Source: Clostridiales bacterium UBA4959 (GTDB lineage Bacteria > Bacillota > Clostridia > Oscillospirales > CAG-272). From it: a stretch of 8,117 nt of DNA. This document shows positions 1 through 5,279 of this stretch, piece by piece. The stretch covers positions 1 through 8,117 of the forward strand of contig DHAH01000025.1 of assembly GCA_002397345.1 (NCBI GenBank), read 5' to 3'. How positions within the stretch are numbered: position 1 is the stretch's first letter; the number at the start of each line of letters is the position of its first letter. A program made the position numbers and the translations under genes. Under the pieces are notes generated by a model. It ran no database searches and was not told the origin of the DNA. It worked only from the letters and a program-made list of their open reading frames with translations.

Positions 1-95
1 ACGGATTTAGGGAATATCACCTTCAGCGCCAAGCGCGGGAACGAGAGCGCGGCGGCGTCGGGGGTAAGCGTAAAGGTGATATTCCCTAAATCCGT
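1..95. repeat. Perfect 23-bp inverted repeat with 49-nt spacer at the window edge
   Basis: Bases 1-23 are the exact reverse complement of 73-95; the 49 bases between (24-72) are not self-complementary. The repeat sits inside the 3' part of the GHL10 gene and reaches base 1, so its true outer limit is not visible. The spacer is open in either orientation. In the gene's direction, the flipped spacer would encode ITFSAKRGNESAAASGVSVKV, a plausible alternating beta-strand continuation. The orientation shown gives a less domain-like sequence ending in the antisense of TDLGNIT. A fold-back chimera from amplification or assembly at CACCTT/AAGGTG microhomology explains this best; a real invertible or hairpin element is possible. 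Confidence 0.9.
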
Positions 96-1973
96 CACTG
101 TCCATGTCGGGCTTTTCGGCAGCGTGAACGTGCCTGTATACAGCTCGCGCATATATGTGCCGTTGTCGGGCGGCAATATCTTCGGTTTCAGCGTTATTGT
201 CTGACCGCCGAGCGTCGCCGTAACTGTGCTTTTCGATGGCGCGTAGACTGAAACGTTCAGCGAATCGCCGCTGCTATAGGCGATGTCACTCGTCGGCGAA
301 ACGTTCTGGACGGTATATTTGTCAAGCTTCGCATACGAGGTTGTCCCGGTAGAGGTTTGCGAGGCGTTGTTGCGCGTGACCGTGAACACCGTATCGGCGC
401 CGTTCTGCTTGAATGTGATTTTGTTTACACCTACATTCAATTTGGTATAAACCGAAAAATAACCGCTTTTTGTGACGCTGACAGGCGCTCCGTTCATATA
501 CAGCGGATAACACGCGTCGCACTTGCCGATTATATATGTGCTGTCATAATTTGTTGCCGAGCCAGAAGAAGGCGAGGTTATCTGAACCGCGCCGCCATCC
601 GAAACCAGATCGGTATAAATGATGTCGTCTTTATACAGCGCCGCAAGCGTGTCGCGCAGACCGAGCGTGTTCGCTTTTATCGCCGCGTAGCCGTACATGG
701 TGCTGCCGCGATAGTTTGCTTCGCTGCGCGCGTAAGCGACCTGCTCGGAAATCTCCGTTGTGCTGTTCCACTCGGCGGTACGGTAGGCGCCGTGCGAGAT
801 GAGCAGCTTCACCTTCGGATATTCCGACATCACGGCGTTCCACCAGCGCACCAGCACGTCAAACGGCGCGGCTTTGGTGGTGAACTGCCAATAAATCTGC
901 GGCGCTACATAATCCAGATAACCGCCCTTTACCCACGCCAGCGTATCGGCGTAGATGGAGGTGTACGATTCATATCCGTTTGTCGCGCTGCCGCCGTTTT
1001 TCGGCGCGCCGTCTGCGGTGGTTTCGTTGCGCCAGATACCGCCCGGCGCGACGCCGAACTGCACATTGGAATTCGCGCTCTTGACCGCTTTATACGACGC
1101 TTCGACGAGTTTGTTTATATTGTCGCGCCGCCAATCGGCGATATTCGCGAAGCCCGCTCCGTATTTTTTATACAGCGCGTCGTCGCCGATAGACGCATCC
1201 TTAATCGGGGACGGATAAAAATAATCGTCGAAAACCACGCCGTCAACGTTGTAATTTTTCACTATTTCAGTGATGCCGTCGGCGACAAGTCCGCGCACCT
1301 CGGGCATACCGGGGTTGTAATACAGCTTGCCGTCGGCATATGCGATCGTCCAGTCGGGGTGCAGTCTGGCGGGGTTGTTTGCCGCGAGCTTAGCGGTGTC
1401 GTGCTGGGGCGACGCGGCGTTGCCTACCGTTATGCGCAGCGGGTTTATCCACGCGTAGACGGCGATACCCTTCTCGTGCGCTTTATCGATAATATACGCG
1501 AGCGGGTCGAGGTTGTCCTGCAGCATCGAGCCCTGCACGCCCGTCAGCCACGCCGACACAGGGAAAACAGACGATTGGTACAGCGCGTCGCCCGAGGGCC
1601 GCACTTGAAAATATATGGTGTTGAGGTTGGCGGCTTCGCAGGTTGCGACAATATCGTCAAGCTCCGCGCGGAGCTGCGCGCCCGACAAGCCTTGTTTTGA
1701 GGGGAAGTTGATATTCGAAACCGACGCGATCCACACGCCTCGCACCTCGCGGTCGGGATTCATCAGCCCGGAGAGCAGCTTTGCCTTCGCGTCGGGCGAA
1801 AGCTCGTCAAGCCCGGGCAGCGCGAACGCCGCCCCCGACGCGCCGCCGAAATTATTCAGCATAAGCACAAACGCCGTCGCGACAAGCGAAAGCGCGGTGA
1901 TAAGCGCCACAGCCGCGACGGTGATTTTTCTGTAGAGCGGGGTCTTATATGTATATGAAAAAGTAGGTTTCAT
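1..1973 (-). CDS. Exported GHL10 (DUF187)-family glycoside hydrolase-like protein with C-terminal Ig-like modules, 3' end missing
   Basis: An open frame of 657 codons starts at ATG 1973 and runs off the left edge. A basic start (K2, K10, R15, K16) and one hydrophobic segment at about 17-39 indicate export or membrane anchoring. Residues about 75-440 match the GHL10/DUF187 barrel: REVRGVWIASV (75-85), YFQVRP (121-126), YAWINPLR (173-180), VDGVVFDDYFYP (243-254), FGVAPGG (306-312) and DYVAPQIYW (354-362). Residues about 465-535 (PLYMNG, GYFSVY, GVNKITFKQNG) and 550 onward look like Ig-like beta-sandwich modules; the first carries a CxxC (C485, C488). E. coli DigH (YddW) of this family cleaves peptide-free peptidoglycan glycans, so cell-wall remodelling is the best inference; the substrate here is unknown. 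Codons covered by 1-72/95 are probably artefactual. The start is fixed by the RBS GGAAAGG six bases upstream. Confidence 0.88.
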   Translation of the reverse strand, partial: MKPTFSYTYKTPLYRKITVAAVALITALSLVATAFVLMLNNFGGASGAAFALPGLDELSPDAKAKLLSGLMNPDREVRGVWIASVSNINFPSKQGLSGAQLRAELDDIVATCEAANLNTIYFQVRPSGDALYQSSVFPVSAWLTGVQGSMLQDNLDPLAYIIDKAHEKGIAVYAWINPLRITVGNAASPQHDTAKLAANNPARLHPDWTIAYADGKLYYNPGMPEVRGLVADGITEIVKNYNVDGVVFDDYFYPSPIKDASIGDDALYKKYGAGFANIADWRRDNINKLVEASYKAVKSANSNVQFGVAPGGIWRNETTADGAPKNGGSATNGYESYTSIYADTLAWVKGGYLDYVAPQIYWQFTTKAAPFDVLVRWWNAVMSEYPKVKLLISHGAYRTAEWNSTTEISEQVAYARSEANYRGSTMYGYAAIKANTLGLRDTLAALYKDDIIYTDLVSDGGAVQITSPSSGSATNYDSTYIIGKCDACYPLYMNGAPVSVTKSGYFSVYTKLNVGVNKITFKQNGADTVFTVTRNNASQTSTGTTSYAKLDKYTVQNVSPTSDIAYSSGDSLNVSVYAPSKSTVTATLGGQTITLKPKILPPDNGTYMRELYTGTFTLPKSPTWTVTDLGNITFTLTPDAAALSFPRLALKVIFPKS

Positions 1974-1979
1974 TTTTTT

Positions 1980-1986
1980 CCTTTCC
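1980..1986 (-). promoter_or_regulatory. Ribosome binding site of the GHL10 gene
   Basis: On the minus strand GGAAAGG is followed by six A residues and then ATG at 1973. This strong Shine-Dalgarno match fixes the start immediately before the basic and hydrophobic export segment. Confidence 0.8.
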
Positions 1987-2063
1987 GAAGTTGCGATGCG
2001 CAGATTAAGCGGACAGATTGGGCGCGGCAATTAATCCTGTGTGGCAATATTTATACAATTATA

Positions 2064-2092
2064 ATAATAACATATAATCCGCGCATTTTCAA
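2064..2092 (-). promoter_or_regulatory. Sigma-A-type promoter for the GHL10 gene
   Basis: Reading the minus strand, TTGAAA (2087-2092) is followed after 17 bases by TATTAT (2064-2069), with an overlapping TATAAT at 2058-2063. The spacing is ideal and the site lies about 90 bases upstream of the GHL10 start, giving a long 5' leader in which I see no riboswitch-like structure. Confidence 0.65.
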
Positions 2093-2185
2093 CAGCTTTA
2101 AACATAATTATCCGATGGTATTATTTGGTTCATAATATGCGGGACAAGTCTTTTATATTCTAAAACGATTTTCACGGGTAAATCA

Positions 2186-2213
2186 AAAGGGCGGTAATTT
2201 TACTCCGCCCTTT
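2186..2213 (-). terminator. Terminator-like hairpin at the end of the minus-strand islet genes
   Basis: The arms AAAGGGCGG (2186-2194) and CCGCCCTTT (2205-2213) pair perfectly over 9 bp around a 10-base loop. It begins about 22 bases past the stop codon of the 218-aa gene. On the minus strand it is followed by TGATTT, so the T-tract is modest (TTTTGATTT including the stem end). On the plus strand AAGTTTTTT follows, so it may stop transcription in both directions and shield the GHL10 promoter from read-through. Confidence 0.65.
2198..2213. repeat. 16-bp direct repeat, copy 1 (in the terminator hairpin)
   Basis: The sequence ttttactccgcccttt is found here and identically at 2914-2929. This copy forms the loop and right arm of the terminator hairpin, downstream of the 218-aa gene. 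The two copies bracket that gene unit almost exactly. Confidence 0.75.
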
Positions 2214-2235
2214 AAGTTTTTTAATATGTAGGGTT

Positions 2236-2892
2236 TTACATGAAATTGTCTGGGTCTCTTACAGGTTCTTCTGCTTGGAACTGTACATTATAATGAATTA
2301 TAGTATTCCCTTCTACTAATATACTTCTTATATCATAAATATCTACTTTGTTATCTTCGTTTATGATACCGTATCCATAATCCATTACCCAATAAAAATA
2401 ATAACTTTTGTAATTATTTTTATTTATCGAATCTTCTTTTTTGGTTTCTATAAAACACATATACGGAGATTTACCAAACCCATATGAATCTGGCACATGG
2501 GTCTCACAATTCATTATAACATACCCGTTTTTACCATCAGTTGTTAAAAAGTCAAATACGACGTGTGTAACTTTTCCTGTATAATATGAGTGTAAGAATT
2601 CATAATTAAATATTTTTGCATCTTTCCATGAAGAAAGCGGTTCTGTTTCATATGCAATAATATTAATTATTTCATACCCTACTTTTAACATTTCTTCGGT
2701 GTCGTACTTATTTAATTCAAGAATCGCCATTATGTTTTGTTCCGGGACATCTTTTTGCATTTTATTCAATGGTTCATCGGTAGGTTCAGACGACAAGGAG
2801 TTCGTATCTTTTGTATAGATAAAAACACCTACCATCATACTCATAATGAGTATGATGATAGGTAGAACAGTTTTCCGCTTATTGTTTTTCAT
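2236..2892 (-). CDS. Membrane-anchored extracytoplasmic protein of unknown function, 218 aa
   Basis: The protein starts MKNNKRK, followed by one hydrophobic segment (about 9-26, VLPIIILIMSMMVGVFIY), then about 190 polar residues. This predicts a signal anchor with the rest outside the cell. There is no cysteine after the hydrophobic stretch, so it is not an obvious lipoprotein. The body is rich in Tyr, Asn, Asp and Glu (YKSYYFYWVMDYGYG near 162-176; it ends RDPDNFM) and I recognise no family. The RBS AGGAA (2901-2905) lies 8 bases before the ATG. It starts 23 bases after the stop of the upstream 142-aa membrane protein, so the two are probably co-transcribed, and a hairpin terminator follows. 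Base composition is AT-rich like the islet. The codons of its membrane segment contain a near-perfect palindrome. Real coding is likely from length, RBS and the orderly membrane topology. Confidence 0.75.
   Translation of the reverse strand: MKNNKRKTVLPIIILIMSMMVGVFIYTKDTNSLSSEPTDEPLNKMQKDVPEQNIMAILELNKYDTEEMLKVGYEIINIIAYETEPLSSWKDAKIFNYEFLHSYYTGKVTHVVFDFLTTDGKNGYVIMNCETHVPDSYGFGKSPYMCFIETKKEDSINKNNYKSYYFYWVMDYGYGIINEDNKVDIYDIRSILVEGNTIIHYNVQFQAEEPVRDPDNFM
2829..2865. repeat. Palindrome within the membrane-segment codons of the 218-aa gene
   Basis: Bases 2834-2844 are the exact reverse complement of 2846-2856 around a single central A (11-bp arms). CTACC (2829-2833) also pairs with GGTAG (2861-2865) after a 4-base bulge. 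In the mRNA it would form a stem near codons 10-22, close to the start. It may partly reflect repeated Ile/Met codons, but the symmetry is longer than chance would readily give. Confidence 0.7.
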
Positions 2893-2900
2893 AGTGAATG

Positions 2901-2905
2901 TTCCT
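2901..2905 (-). promoter_or_regulatory. Ribosome binding site of the 218-aa gene
   Basis: Minus-strand AGGAA lies 8 bases upstream of ATG 2892, in the 23-base gap after the upstream gene. It supports this start and translation from a shared transcript. Confidence 0.6.
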
Positions 2906-2913
2906 AAGAGGGT

Positions 2914-2929
2914 TTTTACTCCGCCCTTT
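2914..2929. repeat. 16-bp direct repeat, copy 2 (3' end of the 142-aa gene)
   Basis: Identical to 2198-2213 (ttttactccgcccttt). Here it encodes the last residues (KRAE) and the stop of the 142-aa protein, and lacks the partner arm that makes copy 1 a hairpin. Confidence 0.75.
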
Positions 2930-3344
2930 TAATAAAATGTATTATTCTAAATATTTCGATTATCGATAAACAGCCACTGATCATAATTAGTATCTTTATA
3001 TTACTAATTATATTTATTGGTATATTAATGTTAAAATACATCAATATCCATGATATATCAATTATAACAGCAGGTAGCAATATGAATATTATTTCTAATA
3101 TTAATGAATATTTTGATATAATCGGGTTTTTAATTAGATAAATATTTAATATTCCTAATAAAATCGATATTATTAATATTAATGATATGGATAATATCTG
3201 ATTTTTTATAGAATAGGTTATGGCACTATTATCATTTATTATTTTTATTATTTTAATAAATAATGCAACAATAATATAATATATTATACAAAATAATGAA
3301 GATCTTGAATTAATTATAATTGCATTTAAATGTTTATTTTTCAT
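2916..3344 (-). CDS. Small four-helix integral membrane protein of unknown function, 142 aa
   Basis: The predicted protein is almost entirely hydrophobic, with four likely membrane helices at about 16-36, 49-71, 80-104 and 112-136. Basic residues flank the helices (K3, K5, R14, K31, K34, R133, K139, R140). Isoleucine makes up 48 of 142 residues, matching the extreme AT bias of the DNA (many ATA/ATT codons). I recognise no family and see no catalytic motif; it resembles generic small membrane or DUF proteins. The start has only a weak GAG ribosome site (3353-3355), 8 bases upstream. It is followed after 23 bases by the 218-aa signal-anchored protein, so the pair may work together at the membrane; this is inference from gene order only. 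Because AT-rich DNA can stay open by chance, coding is less certain than for its neighbours. Confidence 0.62.
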   Translation of the reverse strand: MKNKHLNAIIINSRSSLFCIIYYIIVALFIKIIKIINDNSAITYSIKNQILSISLILIISILLGILNIYLIKNPIISKYSLILEIIFILLPAVIIDISWILMYFNINIPINIISNIKILIMISGCLSIIEIFRIIHFIKRAE

Positions 3345-3391
3345 TTGATAATCTCATTATTGTTTCGAAAATATTTTTGTGAAGGGATTTG

Positions 3392-3417
3392 TTCCTCGCA
3401 ACACAAGCTGCGAAGAA
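3392..3417 (-). other. Intergenic hairpin between the methyltransferase and 142-aa genes
   Basis: TTCCTCGCA (3392-3400) pairs with TGCGAAGAA (3409-3417) over 9 bp, with one G-U wobble that is allowed only in minus-strand RNA, around an 8-base loop. It starts just past the methyltransferase stop and could end that transcript. No U-run follows it, so a role as an intrinsic terminator is uncertain. Confidence 0.4.
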
Positions 3418-3425
3418 TGCCATTA

Positions 3426-4028
3426 TTATTTTAATTTACGTAGTGCATATAAAACATATCCCCTATCTAATTCAATATTAAAATCTTTCGCAATTTTATC
3501 AACATCCTTATTATCTTTTTCATGTCCGAATTGAGAGATATTATGACTATCTATTAAGGAATTGATCAATGTTCTAATTTCATCTGTTGAAGCTTTTTGT
3601 AAATATTTTTCTTCTGTTTCTATTTCAAAACCCGCAGAAACAAATTTATCATGCCATGATGGTTCATTTAACAGCATTTGTATTTCTTCTATGTAAGTTT
3701 TTGATATATCAAATTCCCATTCGTCAGTGCGTTCAATTGTTATAAAGCACCCGCCCGGTTTTAAAATCCTGTATACTTCATTTATTGCTTGTTCTTTGTT
3801 GGCAGTTAACCTATTAAAATCATTTGATGATTTTTCTGAACCAATATCTGAAAGTCCACAAAGACTTGTTATATAATCTAATGAATTATCATTTAACGGA
3901 ATATTAAAATTATCAAATGAAGCCAAATTAATGTTAAAATCCGATAAATCATTATTTATGTATAAACGTAGAGATTTAATAAGATGAGCATCAATACCAC
4001 ATAGTACCATTGTTTCATGAACGAGCAT
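3426..4028 (-). CDS. N-terminally truncated class I SAM-dependent methyltransferase, probable gene remnant
   Basis: The 200-residue frame matches the second half of a Methyltransf_11-type Rossmann domain. GIDAH (11-15) fits strand beta-2 with its acidic residue. FNIPLNDNSLDYITSL (41-56) fits motif IV, EVYRILKPGGCFITIE (84-99) is the classic post-motif LKPGG segment, and WHDKFVSAGFEIE (125-137) fits the usual late helix/strand. What should come first, the glycine-rich SAM-binding motif I (GxGxG) with beta-1 and helix A, is absent from the protein and from the 120 bases upstream in all minus-strand frames. No Shine-Dalgarno precedes ATG 4028. An in-frame upstream ATG at 4064 has GAGG (4076-4079) but meets TAA after nine codons. 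Without motif I, SAM binding is unlikely, so this is probably a decayed gene. The target substrate cannot be inferred. Composition matches the AT-rich islet. Confidence 0.7.
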   Translation of the reverse strand: MLVHETMVLCGIDAHLIKSLRLYINNDLSDFNINLASFDNFNIPLNDNSLDYITSLCGLSDIGSEKSSNDFNRLTANKEQAINEVYRILKPGGCFITIERTDEWEFDISKTYIEEIQMLLNEPSWHDKFVSAGFEIETEEKYLQKASTDEIRTLINSLIDSHNISQFGHEKDNKDVDKIAKDFNIELDRGYVLYALRKLK

Positions 4029-4087
4029 TCGCTTTTATGTTAATAATTTAGCAATTATTTTCATCTGAAATATTTCCTCAACGCCTA

Positions 4088-4117
4088 TTGTATCCATGTC
4101 GAATTATGTGATATACT
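4088..4117 (+). promoter_or_regulatory. Extended -10 promoter for sbcDC
   Basis: TATACT (4112-4117) is preceded by TG and one base (4109-4111), giving an extended -10. TTGTAT (4088-4093) lies 18 bases upstream as a -35. Transcription would begin near 4124, about 25 bases before the sbcD start. Confidence 0.6.
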
Positions 4118-4132
4118 GTTTAAAATAGTATG

Positions 4133-4138
4133 AAGGGA
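4133..4138 (+). promoter_or_regulatory. Ribosome binding site of sbcD, supporting a TTG start
   Basis: AAGGGA lies 10 bases before TTG 4149. No ATG or GTG in the right position offers an alternative, and translation from TTG gives the conserved first strand KFVHISDLHLG, so the rare start codon is well supported. Confidence 0.65.
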
Positions 4139-4148
4139 ATGCGATCGT

Positions 4149-5279
4149 TTGAAATTTGTCCATATCTCCGACCTGCATCTTGGAAAGCGGCTCGGCGAAT
4201 ACAGCCTGCTCGAGGATCAGGAATACATATTACGCTCGATTTTAGACCATATAGCCGCCGAGAGCCCCGACGCTGTGCTCATCGCCGGCGATGTTTATGA
4301 TAAATCCTCGCCGTCCGCCGAGGCGGTGCGCCTTTTTGACGACTTTTTATACCGCCTGTCAGCGCTTGTCTCGGGTGTGTTCATAATCAGCGGCAACCAC
4401 GACTCGCCCGAGCGCTTGTCGTTCGGCGCGCGGATAATGGACGGCAGCGGCGTGCACCTCTCGCCCGTCTGGGACGGCTTTGTAAAACCCGTGACGCTCA
4501 CAGACGAGCTCGGAGCGGTCGATGTATATATGCTGCCCTTCATCAAGCCCGTTCACGCCGCGCGTTATTTTCCCGACGCGAAAATTGAGAGCTACACCGA
4601 CGCGCTGGCTGTGGCGATTTCGGCAATGAACATCGATCCCGACCGCCGCAATGTGCTGCTCGCGCACCAGTTTGTGACGGGCGCGTCGCGCTGCGATTCG
4701 GAGGAGATTTCGGTCGGCGGATCGGATAACGTGGACGTATCGGCTTTCGACGCTTTCGATTATACCGCGCTCGGGCATCTGCACGGTCCGCAGCAAGTCG
4801 GCCGTCCGTCGGTACGTTACAGCGGCACACCGCTGAAATATTCGTTCTCCGAAGCGCGGCACGAAAAATCGCTCACTGTCGTCACGCTGCGCGATAAGGG
4901 CGATGTGTCTGTAAAAACGCTGCCGCTGACGCCGCTGCGCGATATGCGCGAGCTGCGCGGCAGCTATATGGAGCTGACCTCTCCCGCCAGTTATAGGGAT
5001 TGCGATACAAACGACTACCTGCACATCACGCTGACCGACGAGGACGACATTCCCGACGCGGTCGGCAGACTGCGTGCGATTTTTAAAAATATTATGAAGC
5101 TCGATTACGACAACACGCGCACACGCCGAAACAATGCTATAACGGATATAGCGGCTGTAGAACAAAAAACGCCGCTCGAGCTGTTTTCAGAGCTTTATGA
5201 GCGGCAAAACAACCGCTCGATGAGCTGTGAGCAGCGTAATTACACCGCCGAACTTATCGAGCGTATTTGGGAGGGCTAA
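4149..5279 (+). CDS. sbcD: SbcD, Mre11-type nuclease subunit of the SbcCD complex
   Basis: SbcD is the Mn-dependent exo/endonuclease subunit that, with SbcC, opens DNA hairpins and trims blocked or protein-bound ends. The 376-aa protein has every calcineurin-type phosphoesterase motif: SDLHLG (D8, H10), GDVYD (D48), GNHDS (N83, H84), the LAHQF histidine (H173), and GHLHGPQ (H210, H212), followed by YSGTPL (224-229). The first ~235 residues are the nuclease domain. About 240-340 fits the capping/DNA-binding region and the C-terminal helices (about 340-376) fit the SbcC-binding part. Length is typical. Translation starts at TTG because KFVHISDLHLG must begin there. The stop TAA directly abuts the sbcC ATG, so the two are translationally coupled. 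It is GC-rich, unlike the DNA just upstream, and has its own promoter. Confidence 0.97.
   Translation: MKFVHISDLHLGKRLGEYSLLEDQEYILRSILDHIAAESPDAVLIAGDVYDKSSPSAEAVRLFDDFLYRLSALVSGVFIISGNHDSPERLSFGARIMDGSGVHLSPVWDGFVKPVTLTDELGAVDVYMLPFIKPVHAARYFPDAKIESYTDALAVAISAMNIDPDRRNVLLAHQFVTGASRCDSEEISVGGSDNVDVSAFDAFDYTALGHLHGPQQVGRPSVRYSGTPLKYSFSEARHEKSLTVVTLRDKGDVSVKTLPLTPLRDMRELRGSYMELTSPASYRDCDTNDYLHITLTDEDDIPDAVGRLRAIFKNIMKLDYDNTRTRRNNAITDIAAVEQKTPLELFSELYERQNNRSMSCEQRNYTAELIERIWEG
5269..5275 (+). promoter_or_regulatory. Ribosome binding site of sbcC inside the sbcD 3' end
   Basis: GGGAGGG forms part of the last sbcD codons (Trp-Glu-Gly) and lies 4 bases before ATG 5280. Together with the zero-base gap after the sbcD stop, this indicates coupled translation of the two subunits. 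Confidence 0.75.

Larger units (their letters stand above)
2037..4140. other. AT-rich accessory islet between two GC-rich gene blocks
   Basis: Base composition drops sharply between the GHL10 coding region and sbcD. A hand count gives 14 G+C in the 60 bases from 2941, against 37 in the 60 bases from 4261. All three genes inside share this bias (ATA/ATT isoleucine codons, AAT asparagine), run on the minus strand and have no conserved link to either neighbour. One is truncated. No integrase, transposase, tRNA or long terminal repeat is visible, so transfer is inferred from composition alone. Boundaries are approximate. Confidence 0.7.

Noticed and set aside
357..1700. A 447-codon open frame on the plus strand
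   Set aside because: It is antisense to the GHL10 gene. Its product is Arg/Val/Ala-rich with no recognisable motif, while the minus-strand frame shows a coherent exported enzyme with an RBS and promoter.
2837..2856. Palindrome as an operator for a regulator
   Set aside because: It lies inside a coding region with no promoter next to it, so an operator role is not supported; it is kept only as a repeat.
4359..5165. A 268-codon minus-strand frame opposite sbcD
   Set aside because: sbcD has all its catalytic motifs in the plus frame. The reverse frame is low-quality GC-rich shadow sequence.
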